From the NCBI GenBank assembly GCA_000720845.1, contig JODU01000029.1, positions 1 to 64,000 on the forward strand: DNA of 64,000 bases, written 5' to 3'. The notes below the pieces were generated by a model, which saw nothing but the letters and a program-made list of their open reading frames with translations, searched no databases and had not been told where the DNA came from. A program made the position numbers and the translations under genes. The stretch comes from Kitasatospora aureofaciens. GTDB taxonomy: Bacteria; Actinomycetota; Actinomycetes; Streptomycetales; Streptomycetaceae. The stretch's first letter is position 1, and the number at the start of each line of letters is the position of its first letter. Positions 1-8,745 of this stretch are shown here, one piece after another.

Positions 1-41
1 CGCGGGAACGGATTACGGACACTAATCCGGGGTCAGCACAT

Positions 42-480
42 GTCTCCTTCCTTCGTGGCTTTCCCACTTAACGTGTGCGACTTCGTGTCGCACCTTGAGG
101 CGGTTGATGCACCACTCGACGGTGCTGCGCTGCTTCTAGGTCTCACGGTCGAAGGCCGGCGGTCTGCCGCCTCGGCTGCCCCGACGGAGCCGCTGCCTGC
201 GCTGGTCCGCGGGGACGGGGTTCACGGCCCGGATGCCGCGCTTGCGCAGGTTCTCGCGGACCGCGCGGGAGGAGTACGCCTTGTCGGCCAGGACCAGGTC
301 CGGCCTGGTGCGAGGCCGGGGCGGCAGCGACATCGGCGGCGAGGTGGATCTTTGTGGTCAGTCCGCCGCCGGAGCGGCCGATGGCGTGGTCGCCGGGTTC
401 GCCGGCCGGAGCCCCTTTCTGCGGGCTCCGGCCGAGTGCTGATGCGCCCGCACGATCGTGGAGTCGACCGAGACGGCCCG
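42..480 (-). pseudogene. IS5-family transposase remnant, several frameshifts and a stop
   Basis: Pieces of a DDE transposase of the Streptomyces IS5 group can be read in three minus-strand frames. From about 474 down comes SVDSTIVRAHQH, then in another frame GGLTTKIHLAAD, then DLVLADKAYSSRAVRENL and STVEWCINRLKVRHEV near the left end. The tract between the LTTKIHL and LADKAYSS motifs is shorter than in intact relatives, so there is also an internal deletion. A TAG stop lies where relatives have a Tyr codon (ET-stop-KQRSTVEW, about position 158). No terminal inverted repeats or target duplication could be identified. The element cannot encode a working transposase. The 541-769 stretch next to it holds nothing I recognise. 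Confidence 0.8.
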
Positions 481-769
481 GCGGCCACCCCGCTTCGGTG
501 GCCACGGACTCAGCCGCCGCGTAGCTCCCTCCCGATGTGAGGAGACGAGGGTGCCTCCGACCACTGCTGAACTGAGTAGCTTGAACTGGGTAGCTGTTCG
601 CTCGAAACCCACAGCCGCCTGCCCTCCGCCGGGGCGTCGACGCCGATGGGAAGCTTGGGCGGGCTTGGGGTGCCGGAGTCCTGGTCGCGTCCCGCGCGGG
701 CGATGAACCGGCTCGATGGAACTTGCGGGTTGGCGGCCGCGTACAGGGACGGCCAGGCCGTCTGCGTGA

Positions 770-2041
770 TCACCCGCCGTTGCGTCCAACGGCCTTGTCC
801 GGGGCTGTTATGTGGCGATCCCGTCCCGCACCGTGGCCCGCGAAGGCTGTGGCGATACCGAGGACGGCCAGGACCGTGAGCGGAAGGGTCCAGCTGTGCG
901 TGGTGTCGTGCAGGATGCCGAGGAGGAGGGGGCCGGCCGCCGCCACGAGGTAGCCGATGGACTGCGCCATGCCCGCCAGCGCGGCGGCTTCTCCGGAGCT
1001 GCCGGCGCGCTGGCTCTGGAAGGTCAGCGCCAGGACGAGGCTCGCGCCGCCTCCGAGTCCGAGCAAGGTGCACGCCACGACGGACAGCGCGGGCGCGGCG
1101 ACCAGGACGGTGAAGCCACCCGCCACCAGGACCGAGGCCCCGGCAGCGGTCCAGCGCTGGTCGTGCCGCCCCCGGGTGAGCAGGGGCAGGAGGCTGCTGG
1201 CCGCCAGGGACACCACCTGGTAGTAGAACAGCATCCAGCCGGCCGTGGTGCTGCTCGTGCCGCGGTCGATCAGGATGCTGGGCAGCCATGCGACGGCGGT
1301 GTAGAAGGCCAGGGACTGCAGCCCCATGAAGAAGGTGACCTGCCAGGCGAGCCGCGACCGCCAGGGAACCGGGCTGTGCGTCCCGCCGGCCGTCGACTGT
1401 GGCTTGTCACCCCGCATCCGGGGCAGCCAGGCGAGGAACGCCGCGACGGTGAAGGCGACGCCCCAGGCCAGTGCGGTGTGCCAGGAACCCGGCACGGTAT
1501 GGGCCAGCGGCGCGGAGATCCCGGAGGAGACCGCTGCCATGAGGCCCATGACGGTCACGTAGAGGGCGCTGACACTCTGGATACGGTGGGTGGGCACGCT
1601 GCGTCGGATCAGTGCGGGCAGCAGCACGTTGCCGAAGGCGATGGCCGCCGAAAGAATCACTGTTCCGGTGAACAGACAGATCACGGAGGGAAGGGAACGG
1701 ACCACCGTTCCCACGGCCAGCACACCGAGCGATGCCACCAGCAGACGCGCGCTGCCCCATCGGTGGGAGGCCCGGGCGACCAGCGGCGAGGTCGCGGCGA
1801 AGGTCAGCAGCGGGAGGGTGCTCAGCAGCCCGCCCCAGCTCGATGTCAGACCGCTGCCGCGCTCGATCTCCGGCAGCAGTGTGCCGACACCGGTGAGAGT
1901 CGTGCGCAGGTTCGCCGCCACGAGACAGATCGCGACGACGAGCCCGACGGACACGGCGGGTCCCGCGGGCTCGGTACGCCCGACGGCCGTCGGCCAGGGT
2001 CCGGAGTAACGGCGGGACGTCGACGACGGCTGAGCACTCAC
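770..2041 (-). CDS. MFS transporter, CynX/NimT-like
   Basis: This 423-residue protein has about twelve hydrophobic segments and the NLRTTLTGVGTLLPEI signature near residue 45 typical of the CynX/NimT (cyanate/2-nitroimidazole) branch of the major facilitator superfamily. It should sit in the cytoplasmic membrane and export or import a small organic molecule; the substrate cannot be told from sequence. Its ATG overlaps the stop of the upstream GntR gene by 4 bp (ATGA), so the two are translationally coupled and the regulator probably senses the transported compound. Length is normal for the family. Family assignment is firm, substrate unknown. Confidence 0.88.
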   Translation of the reverse strand: MSAQPSSTSRRYSGPWPTAVGRTEPAGPAVSVGLVVAICLVAANLRTTLTGVGTLLPEIERGSGLTSSWGGLLSTLPLLTFAATSPLVARASHRWGSARLLVASLGVLAVGTVVRSLPSVICLFTGTVILSAAIAFGNVLLPALIRRSVPTHRIQSVSALYVTVMGLMAAVSSGISAPLAHTVPGSWHTALAWGVAFTVAAFLAWLPRMRGDKPQSTAGGTHSPVPWRSRLAWQVTFFMGLQSLAFYTAVAWLPSILIDRGTSSTTAGWMLFYYQVVSLAASSLLPLLTRGRHDQRWTAAGASVLVAGGFTVLVAAPALSVVACTLLGLGGGASLVLALTFQSQRAGSSGEAAALAGMAQSIGYLVAAAGPLLLGILHDTTHSWTLPLTVLAVLGIATAFAGHGAGRDRHITAPDKAVGRNGG

Positions 2042-2766
2042 TGGTTCTCCCCTGCTGGTGATGCGTCGCTTGCTCGTGGCGCATCGCTCTGGTGGTCGCG
2101 GGTGAGCTGGACGATCGCCGCTGCCGCCTTGCGGGCGTCACCCGCGTCCCGGGCCTCGATCGCGGCGACGAGCCGGCGATGCAGGTCGGCGTGCTCCTGG
2201 GCGTGGGCGGCGTCCCAGGTGAGGCCGCCCAGGGACGAGGTGAGCGCCGTACCGAGGTAGTCGTAGACCTCGATCAACAGGTCGTTCCCGCTCGCCCGGA
2301 CCACGGCCCGGTGGAAGAGCGCATCGACGGTCGTGGCCGCTGCCGTGTCCTCGCCGGCGCTTGCCGCGTCCGCGTCGGCCAGCAGTTCCCTCAGCTCCCT
2401 CAGCTGCTCCTCGCTGCGGCGCAGCGCCGCGGCTCCCGAGGCGTACTCCTCCAGCACGGTCCGCAGCTCCAGCACCTTGTCCCGCCGCGCGGAACTCGCC
2501 CGCCGCACCATGACCGACTGAAGCTCGCTCGAGGAACGGACATAGGTCCCGTCCCCGGCCCGGGGCTCCAGGAGGCCCAGGTGCACCAGAGCGCCGATGG
2601 CCTCCCGCAGCGTGCTGCGCCCGACGCCGAGCTCCTCGATGAGCGTCTGCTCCGGAGGGATCCGCGTCCCTACCGGCCAGCCCCCCGACTCGATGTGCGA
2701 GCGGAGGCTGTCCACGAGCTGCGCGGACAGGCTGGCGGCCCGTCGCGGTGCGTTGATCCGTTTCAT
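2038..2766 (-). CDS. GntR/FadR-family regulator (FCD domain)
   Basis: The 242-residue protein has an N-terminal winged helix (about residues 10-75; PPEQTLIEELGVGRSTLREA) and an all-helical C-terminal FCD ligand domain with histidines in the usual metal-binding spacing (ALFHRAV, EHADLHRRL). I chose ATG at 2766 (MKRINAPRR); a GTG at 2784 would add six residues and run toward the candidate operator. It is first in a two-gene operon with the MFS transporter, so it most likely represses it until a small acid-type ligand binds. A near-palindrome lies just upstream of the start. Confidence 0.88.
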   Translation of the reverse strand: MKRINAPRRAASLSAQLVDSLRSHIESGGWPVGTRIPPEQTLIEELGVGRSTLREAIGALVHLGLLEPRAGDGTYVRSSSELQSVMVRRASSARRDKVLELRTVLEEYASGAAALRRSEEQLRELRELLADADAASAGEDTAAATTVDALFHRAVVRASGNDLLIEVYDYLGTALTSSLGGLTWDAAHAQEHADLHRRLVAAIEARDAGDARKAAAAIVQLTRDHQSDAPRASDASPAGENQ

Positions 2767-2787
2767 GGGAACGACTCTACACAAACA

Positions 2788-2799
2788 TCAGACGTTTGA
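2788..2799. promoter_or_regulatory. candidate GntR operator
   Basis: TCAGACGTTTGA is a 12-bp dyad with 10 of 12 positions symmetric, 22 bp upstream of the GntR start. FadR-type proteins usually bind short dyads in their own promoters, so autoregulation is a reasonable inference. No binding evidence is available. Confidence 0.4.
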
Positions 2800-2811
2800 A
2801 CATCATGCGTC

Positions 2812-3027
2812 TTGCCGCGAGCGGACACTGAGATCGCTGCCGCGAGCCCACCGCGGCGCGGGCACTCGCTTACCCACCAGATCTCGGTCATCAAGGTGCG
2901 GTCCGAGGTCGTCGCCCACGTGGCCCGGCGCTGCGGCGAGCAGATACCAGAGGTCCTGCTCGCGTTCCAGGAAGCCGGCCGGAAGGCGAGCAGGGAGCTG
3001 GACTCGACCACGTCCCCGGCCGGGTGA
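2812..3027 (+). CDS. small coding-like ORF of unknown function
   Basis: A 71-codon frame with TTG start shows the high third-position GC typical of real genes here over its second half (from about 2866; LTHQISVIKVRSEVV then EQIPEVLLAFQEAGRKAS, mostly helical). I recognise no family. It lies directly in the upstream region of the GntR gene, lacks a convincing ribosome binding site, and could be the broken tail of a lost gene. The rest of the interval, to 3224, shows no supported gene. Confidence 0.25.
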   Translation: MPRADTEIAAASPPRRGHSLTHQISVIKVRSEVVAHVARRCGEQIPEVLLAFQEAGRKASRELDSTTSPAG

Positions 3028-3224
3028 AGCCAGCCTGAGCAACGTCTCCCTGCATGTGCGGCGCCGGGAGAACGGCTCCGGCAATACGACCCTCTCGCGC
3101 CTGCCGTGCGGACCGCTGCTGCCCACCGAGGACGACGTAGCCCAGGGCGACGCGGCCGCCGGAACGGTCCGGCCGCGAAGACGAGGTGCTTCATGGTCTG
3201 CGCCGGAACCCCGGGAGCGCGCGA

Positions 3225-3734
3225 TCAGCTGATCGTCAGCTGCCACCTGGTCTCGCCGTCGTGCCATTGATCGGTGGGAATGAGTCCGGCTGCGGTGGCG
3301 ACGGCGGCAGAGGCCTTGTGGTCGGGGTGGATGTGGGCGACGACGGTGTGTACCGAGTGGTGCCTCCTGAGCCAGGTGACGAGGCCACGGGCTGCTTCGG
3401 TGGCGATGCCGCGCCGTTGCCAGGGGGTTCCCACCACCCAGGCGATCTCCGCGGCGGCTCCGCGGTCGTCGGTGGTGACCGTAGCCTGGACCGTGCCGGT
3501 CAGACAGGTTTCGTCGCGGAGGCGGATCACCCAGTTGCACCAGGATTCGGCGGGGTCGGGCGAGCCGGCCACCCAGCGTTCGTAGCGGGCGCGCAGGGCC
3601 TGGGCGGTGTCCGGAGCGCCACCGATAACGGTGTACAGGCCGGGATCGGACAGCACGACAGCCATCTCGTCGGCGTGCTCGACCCGCAGGGGCAGCAGGG
3701 TCAGCCGGTCGGTGCGAATGACTTCGGGCTTCAC
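3225..3734 (-). CDS. GNAT N-acetyltransferase, RimJ/RimL-like
   Basis: The 169-residue protein begins with the RTDRLTLLPLR strand typical of RimJ/RimL-type acetyltransferases and carries the acetyl-CoA loop WQRRGIATEAARGL (around residues 104-117) followed by a helix and HPDHKASAAVATAAGL, the usual C-terminal part of the fold. It should transfer acetyl from acetyl-CoA to an amine or protein N-terminus in the cytoplasm; the acceptor is unknown. The start is GTG with an AGGAGG ribosome binding site five bases upstream. It stands alone between a gene-poor stretch and a divergent phosphatase gene. Confidence 0.85.
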   Translation of the reverse strand: MKPEVIRTDRLTLLPLRVEHADEMAVVLSDPGLYTVIGGAPDTAQALRARYERWVAGSPDPAESWCNWVIRLRDETCLTGTVQATVTTDDRGAAAEIAWVVGTPWQRRGIATEAARGLVTWLRRHHSVHTVVAHIHPDHKASAAVATAAGLIPTDQWHDGETRWQLTIS

Positions 3735-3929
3735 GCTGCCTCCTGGTCGGGACGTTCGACGAGTATGCCGCGTCCTAAGCGGGCACCGGCCCGGACCAGG
3801 ACGGCCAGGCGGGGATCACTCGGCACCGTCGGCGCGCGCGAATGCCTCGATCGCCTTCTCGGCGGGGTCGCGCATGCCGGAATCCGGTTGGGGTACTCGG
3901 GTTGATTCGGGCTTGAACGGAGGAGGGAC

Positions 3930-5666
3930 ATGGACGACGCCGCCGCTCCCAGCAGGGAAAGTGATCCCCTGTCCGGGCATCAGGCGCGTTCCGGCGCCCT
4001 GCTCGACGGAACGCTGGGAAACCTGCGAGGGGCCGCCATCGCGGTCGATGACGACGGCCTCATCGTCTCGGTCAACAGCGCGGCCCAAAGCCTGCTGGGC
4101 AGGGAAGCCTCAGGACTCGTTGGTCAGGACTTCCACGACCTGCTGCACCGAGACAGATACGGGCATTCGGTTCCGCGCACGCGCTGCGAGATCAGGAAGG
4201 CGCTCCTCACGGGCGACACCAGGCATGGCGACGCCGAGTGGTTCGCACGAGGGGACGGCACTCTGGTCCGCCTGTCCTGGCTGGTCACTCCCTACGCACC
4301 TGACCCGAGCAGGGCAGGTGCGCTGACGCTGCTGTACGAGGCGGAGCGGCCGGACGTACGCCACAGCGATGGCGGGCACTCCGCGCCGCTGACGGAACTG
4401 GACCGCTTGGCACTGCTGGCCGAGACGACCACACAGCTCACGTCCACTCTCGATGTGGACGAGGCGCTGCGCCGACTGGCGGCCCTGACCGTGCCCCGGC
4501 TCGCGGACTGGGCCGTGTTCGACCTGCTCACCGAACGTGACGAAGTGCGACGCGCTCTCGTGATGGAACACAAGGACGGCATTCTCGTCGAACGCGACGA
4601 CCTGCAGGGCCCGATGCCTCCGGTACCGGCGGAGTCGCCGATGCCCCTGTCACGGGCCCTGCGCGGAGCCGCCTCCTCCCTCGCCGGTCCCGCCACCTAC
4701 CAGGGTCCGCCCGACTCCGGCATCGCGGTCGAACAGCAGCGCCTGTTCACCGCGACAGGTATGCACTCCGCCGTCATCTCACCCATTCGCGGTCTGCGCG
4801 ACGTACTGGGCGCAGTGACCCTGGGCCGCGCCCAGCGCCACGACGCGTTCACTCCTGCCGACCTACCACTGCTGGAAGACCTCACGCGCCGGGCGGGCCT
4901 GGCGCTGGACAACGCACGTCTCTACCAGCGCCAGCGCAAAGTCGCCGAGACCATGCAACGCCACCTGCTGCCCCAACTGCCCGTCCTGCCAGGGCTGGAG
5001 ATGACCGCACGGTACGTACCCGCCCCCGACGCCTCAGCCGTGGGCGGTGACTGGTACGACGCCTTCGCGTTGGCCGCCCACGCCCACGCCCACGCACTGG
5101 CCATCGGCGATGTCGTCGGACACGATCTCGACGCCGCAGCCGGCATGGCTCAGGTCCGCAACATGCTGCGCGCCTTCGCCTGGTCCCACCCCGAGGCCGC
5201 ACCCAGCGCCGTCGTCACCCGGCTCGACGATGCCGTGATGCACATAGCCGAGGTACCCATGGTCACCATGATCCTCGCCAGGCTCACCCTCGGGAATGAC
5301 GCTCTGTGGCACCTACGCTGGACGAACGCCGGCCACCCGCCGCCTCTGCTCATCACCCACGACGGTCAGTCCCGCTACCTCGACGAGGCCCACGGCATAC
5401 TCCTCGGCACCGGAGTCACCAGACCTCGCCCCGATGCCGTCACCGTCCTGCCACCGCACGCCACGCTCGTGCTCTACACCGACGGGCTGGTCGAATCCCC
5501 GCACCACTCCATCGATGACGGGCTCGACCGGCTGCGCCGGCATGCGGCCTCCCTCGTCCACCGCCCTCTCAACTCCTTCTGCGACCTGCTGCTGGACCAG
5601 GTCCGCCCCCACGACAACGATGACGACGTCGCCATGATCGCGCTGCGCACACCCGCTCCCGCATGA
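3930..5666 (+). CDS. PAS-GAF-PP2C (SpoIIE-type) phosphatase
   Basis: The 578-residue protein has a PAS domain (about 25-140; AIAVDDDGLIVSVNSAAQSLLG), a GAF domain (about 165-335) and a C-terminal PP2C-like SpoIIE phosphatase domain (about 350-575) with the metal-site motifs GGDWYDA and GDVVGHDLDAA and the final HDNDDDVAMIAL aspartates. Such proteins usually dephosphorylate anti-anti-sigma (STAS) factors and so control alternative sigma factors in response to a ligand bound by PAS/GAF. No STAS or sigma gene is adjacent, so the partner is elsewhere. The ATG has a strong GGAGGAGGG site. It is one of three such phosphatases in this window. Confidence 0.9.
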   Translation: MDDAAAPSRESDPLSGHQARSGALLDGTLGNLRGAAIAVDDDGLIVSVNSAAQSLLGREASGLVGQDFHDLLHRDRYGHSVPRTRCEIRKALLTGDTRHGDAEWFARGDGTLVRLSWLVTPYAPDPSRAGALTLLYEAERPDVRHSDGGHSAPLTELDRLALLAETTTQLTSTLDVDEALRRLAALTVPRLADWAVFDLLTERDEVRRALVMEHKDGILVERDDLQGPMPPVPAESPMPLSRALRGAASSLAGPATYQGPPDSGIAVEQQRLFTATGMHSAVISPIRGLRDVLGAVTLGRAQRHDAFTPADLPLLEDLTRRAGLALDNARLYQRQRKVAETMQRHLLPQLPVLPGLEMTARYVPAPDASAVGGDWYDAFALAAHAHAHALAIGDVVGHDLDAAAGMAQVRNMLRAFAWSHPEAAPSAVVTRLDDAVMHIAEVPMVTMILARLTLGNDALWHLRWTNAGHPPPLLITHDGQSRYLDEAHGILLGTGVTRPRPDAVTVLPPHATLVLYTDGLVESPHHSIDDGLDRLRRHAASLVHRPLNSFCDLLLDQVRPHDNDDDVAMIALRTPAPA

Positions 5667-6095
5667 CCCGCCCGACCTGTGCCGGGAGACTGGCGAGGGG
5701 CTGAAGGGAGACTGCCGAAGCTCCGGGGCCCGTGGACGGAGGCTTCGAACGCCTTCCAGGGCGCGTGAGAACTGCGCGCGGTACAGGCCTCGCACTGCCC
5801 CGCCGGTGAGCGTGAGCGGAACGCGGCGTCCGCGTGTCCGCGCGCCGGTTCGCCGAGGAGGAAGGCCGGCGCGTGGCCGTGTCCAGGTCGGGGCGCACCG
5901 GGAGGAGCAGGCTGATGGCGGCGCGCGCCAAGTCCTTGCGGTACTGCCGGGGTTCTGGTGATGCCGACGATTCCGCCCTGCACGCGCAGCGGCGGCGGTG
6001 AGTGCGTCTGGTGCTGTGACCGGGACGGTTCACCGTGGTCGGGAGACGGCTCATGGGACGAGCGCGGTCCGCGAAGCGGCTGGTATTACTGGTGC
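5667..6095. other. intergenic stretch with no supported gene
   Basis: About 430 bp between the phosphatase and the SnoaL-like gene. Frames on both strands are open only because of the high GC; none has a plausible start, ribosome site or recognisable protein. I see no strong hairpin or repeat. Confidence 0.5.
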
Positions 6096-6482
6096 ATGCA
6101 GGAAGAGCAGGAAGAGACCGCGCGGTCCGCGATCGACACGTTCATCTCCGCGTTCAACGCCTCGGACGACAGCTATGTGACTGCGCTGCTCTCCCAGGCC
6201 CTCACCTCGGACGTGGTCTTCTGGGGACCGTTGGGTCGCAGTGAGGGGATCGAGGCGGTCGAACGGTTCGTGCTGGACATCCGGCGCCACCCCGCGGGTA
6301 CCGGCACGATGGTGCGCTGTTCGGCGGTGGACATGCCGGACGAGTGGGCCCGGTACCAGTGGGTCTTCACGACGCCGGATGGAGGCCCCCGCCTGGCGGG
6401 AACGGACGTCGTCCATCTGCGGCGGAGCCTCATCGACCAAGTCATCGTCTTCGCGGGGGAGATCGAGCCGTCCGCCTCCTGA
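6096..6482 (+). CDS. SnoaL-like (NTF2-fold) protein
   Basis: This 128-residue protein fits the NTF2/SnoaL-like cone fold: an N-terminal helix (TARSAIDTFISAFNASD), VVFWGPLGRSEGIEAVERFV, then alternating strands ending in a conserved-looking hydrophobic tail. The fold is used for isomerases, cyclases and ligand-binding proteins, so no specific reaction can be given. I chose ATG at 6096 because the fold starts there; an upstream in-frame start at 5958 would add 46 residues of non-coding-like sequence. It appears to be a single-gene unit. Confidence 0.72.
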   Translation: MQEEQEETARSAIDTFISAFNASDDSYVTALLSQALTSDVVFWGPLGRSEGIEAVERFVLDIRRHPAGTGTMVRCSAVDMPDEWARYQWVFTTPDGGPRLAGTDVVHLRRSLIDQVIVFAGEIEPSAS

Positions 6483-6589
6483 GTCACTCTCCTCCGTCGC
6501 CGTCCTTCCCTTGAACCGGCCGCGTTCGGGGCGCCGGGTCCGCCCAGCCGAGTTCCTCTTCACAGCGCTTCGGTTCGTCCGCACTCGGC

Positions 6590-6756
6590 AACGAGCGGAC
6601 CGATGATGCGCGGTGGCTGTGACGTGCGTTCGACGGCTGTGGCGGGCGTTCGACGCGATCGCCCGCAAGTTCCAGACGGGAACCCAGTGGGTCCCATTGC
6701 CGGAGAAGTACGGCAACTGCCGGGGGTGTCCACAACCCCGACAGGACCTCGACTGA
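6590..6756 (+). pseudogene. IS5-family transposase N-terminal fragment
   Basis: The plus-strand frame ending at the TGA of 6754-6756 reads KFQTGTQWVPLPEKYGN, the helix-turn-helix end and linker of IS5-group transposases, where intact proteins continue with WRGVYNRLRMW. Here CRGC is followed by a frame change and stop, and no DDE region follows. It is a second, independent remnant and is not in frame with any longer ORF. It sits between the SnoaL gene and the monooxygenase 3-prime end, in an interval that otherwise holds no gene. Confidence 0.6.
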
Positions 6757-6842
6757 GCCGTGCCGGCCTTCGTCCTGCCGGAGTTCGCACCGCTGACCGG
6801 GCGTGGTGATGGTGGCCCTCGGTGCGAACTGCACGATCGTCT

Positions 6843-8093
6843 TCAGACGGTGCTGGTCGGTGCCGGGTTCTCGGGGAGTTGCCAGTTGCCGCCGCGGTCT
6901 TCCTTCGCAAGGCGCGCGGCGAGGTCGGGGACGTGCAGGAAGCAGGCGAGTGCGGCGGTGGCCCGGAAGGCGTCGATCGCACGCTGGGTCATCGGGATGG
7001 CAAGGCGCAGCAGGCGCGGGTTGACTTCGCCCTGGATCTCGTTGACGAAGGGGCGCAGCACACGGTCGTAGTTCGCCAGCGCGGTCGGCAGGTCGCCAGG
7101 GTGGCGGTTGATCTCGCCGGCGAGGACGTGGGCGCCGACCAGGCCGCCGGAGACTCCCATGCCGCTGTAGGGGGAGGCGCAGTGGGCGGCGTCGCCGGCC
7201 AGGACCACGCGGCCCTGGGACCAGGTGTCGGTGCGGACCTGGACGACCTCCTGTGAGTAGAAGAACGGGCTGGTCTTCATGCCCTCGATGAAGCGGTCGG
7301 TCTGCCATCCGGCGTCATGGAACCTGCTCGCCCAGAACTCCTGCTGGCGCTCGACGGGCGCCCGGTGGATCGCCGAGGCTTCCTCAGATTCTTCCCGGAG
7401 GACGAAGTACGCCTGGGTCTCGTCCGGGTTGTGGCTGCGGCGCATGATCTGACGGCCGCCCGGAATCATGTAGGTGTCCCGGATGTTGCTGTCGGAGGCG
7501 ATGCGCGGGACGAACCAGTAGGCCATGTGGATGCCGACGCGCCAGTACGGGTCGGAGTCCTGCGGGATGATCGCCTGCCGAATGCGTGATCCCTGCCCGT
7601 CGGCGCCGACCAGCAGGTCGTAGTCGCCGGAGGATCCGTCGGAGAAGTGCGCGACGACCTTGTGTTCGTCCTGGTCGAAACCGTCCACGCGCACGCCGAA
7701 GACGTACTCGGTGTCGTCCTTGGCGGCGTCGTGCAGGATGCGGACCAGGTCCCCGCGCATGATCTCGTACTCGGACGTGAGCGTCTGTCGGCCCTTCCCC
7801 GAGGTGTTGGCCATGATCGTCGCCCGGGCCTTGCCGCGTGCGTCGACGAAGGCGACACCCGCCTCGTCCACGAGCTTGTCCCGGACGGCGTCGAGCAGCC
7901 CCATGCGCTTGACGGCCTCGATGCCCTGTCCCCGCAGGTCGACCTGGGCCCCGGCGGCCCGCAGCGCGGGAAAGCGTTCGACAACGGTCACCCGGTGGCC
8001 GCCCCGGGTGAGCCAGAAGGCCAGGGCCTGCCCCGCGATTCCGCCACCGGCGACAAGGACCCGCAGCGACTGCTTGCCCGACCCTTTCGTCAT
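6843..8093 (-). CDS. TetX-like FAD-dependent monooxygenase
   Basis: The 416-residue protein has the group A flavoprotein hydroxylase layout: N-terminal FAD Rossmann motif GGGIAG near residue 14, a DG-type motif LLVGADGQGSRIR, and the second FAD motif VVLAGDAAHCASPYSGMG. It resembles the TetX / polyketide-hydroxylase branch, which hydroxylates aromatic substrates with NADPH and oxygen. I start it at ATG 8093 (MTKGSGKQ), leaving 70 bp to the divergent TetR gene. The intervening tetO-like sites imply induction by a tetracycline-like molecule, so drug inactivation is a plausible role, though tailoring or detoxification of another phenolic compound is possible. Confidence 0.85.
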   Translation of the reverse strand: MTKGSGKQSLRVLVAGGGIAGQALAFWLTRGGHRVTVVERFPALRAAGAQVDLRGQGIEAVKRMGLLDAVRDKLVDEAGVAFVDARGKARATIMANTSGKGRQTLTSEYEIMRGDLVRILHDAAKDDTEYVFGVRVDGFDQDEHKVVAHFSDGSSGDYDLLVGADGQGSRIRQAIIPQDSDPYWRVGIHMAYWFVPRIASDSNIRDTYMIPGGRQIMRRSHNPDETQAYFVLREESEEASAIHRAPVERQQEFWASRFHDAGWQTDRFIEGMKTSPFFYSQEVVQVRTDTWSQGRVVLAGDAAHCASPYSGMGVSGGLVGAHVLAGEINRHPGDLPTALANYDRVLRPFVNEIQGEVNPRLLRLAIPMTQRAIDAFRATAALACFLHVPDLAARLAKEDRGGNWQLPENPAPTSTV

Positions 8094-8107
8094 GCCCACC
8101 ACTCCAA

Positions 8108-8126
8108 AATCTATCAGTGAAAGATT
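8108..8126. promoter_or_regulatory. tetO-like operator, monooxygenase-proximal
   Basis: AATCTATCAGTGAAAGATT is a 19-bp dyad with eight of nine base pairs symmetric about G8117. Its CTATCAGTGA half is identical to that of the classical tet operator O2. It begins 15 bp upstream of the monooxygenase start. Confidence 0.75.
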
Positions 8127-8139
8127 CCTTCCCAGAGTC

Positions 8140-8156
8140 ATCTATCAGCGATAGAT
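8140..8156. promoter_or_regulatory. tetO-like operator, repressor-proximal
   Basis: ATCTATCAGCGATAGAT has perfect 7-bp arms around AGC, centred on G8148 and 31 bp from the centre of the first site, close to the spacing of the paired tet operators of Tn10. It ends 7 bp before the TetR GTG start, so the repressor very likely controls both genes. Confidence 0.78.
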
Positions 8157-8163
8157 TGTCAAC

Positions 8164-8745
8164 GTGACCAAGATGAACCGCGAGGCCGTCGTCGCTGAGG
8201 CGCTCGGCCTGCTCGACGAGGTCGGGCTGGACGCAGTCAGCACGAGAAAGCTGGCGAAACGGCTGAACGTGGAGCAGCCCTCGCTCTACTGGCACTTCCG
8301 CACCAAGAAGGACCTCTTCGCCGCCATGGCCGAGGCAGCGATGGAACCCCATGCGACCGCGCCCCTGCCGGCGCCCGGCGACGACTGGCGCGACTGGTTC
8401 GCGGAGAACACGCGCAGCTTCAGGCGCACCCTGCTGATGCGCCGGGACGGCGCACGGCTCCATGCCGGCAGCACCCCCACCGGCGACTTCGACCGGATCC
8501 GCCGCAAGATGGACTTCCTCGTCACCTCCGGCGTGCCCGAGCGGGACGCGCAGATGGCCATGCTGGCCGCCGGCCGCTTCACCGTCGGCAGCGTCCTGGA
8601 GGAACAGGCAGACACCGGCCCCGGTGACAGCGCGGGTCTGCCGGCCGACATGCCGGCGATCGATCACGAGTCGGCGTTCGAGGCGGGCCTGGCGCTCATC
8701 CTGGACGGCCTGGCACACCGCACCGGGGTGCAGGGAGCCGACTGA
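8164..8745 (+). CDS. TetR-class repressor (TetR C-terminal domain type)
   Basis: The 193-residue protein matches the Tet repressor class rather than the broad TetR superfamily: AVVAEALGLLDEVGLDAVST then RKLAKRLNVEQPSLYWHF is very like the DNA-binding head of Tn10-type TetR (ALELLNEVG, RKLAQKLGVEQPTLYWHV). The remaining helices form the ligand/dimer domain. The start is GTG at 8164; an ATG three codons later is possible. It diverges from the TetX-like gene over two tetO-like operators. The inferred effector is a tetracycline-like polyketide, not shown by sequence. Confidence 0.88.
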   Translation: MTKMNREAVVAEALGLLDEVGLDAVSTRKLAKRLNVEQPSLYWHFRTKKDLFAAMAEAAMEPHATAPLPAPGDDWRDWFAENTRSFRRTLLMRRDGARLHAGSTPTGDFDRIRRKMDFLVTSGVPERDAQMAMLAAGRFTVGSVLEEQADTGPGDSAGLPADMPAIDHESAFEAGLALILDGLAHRTGVQGAD

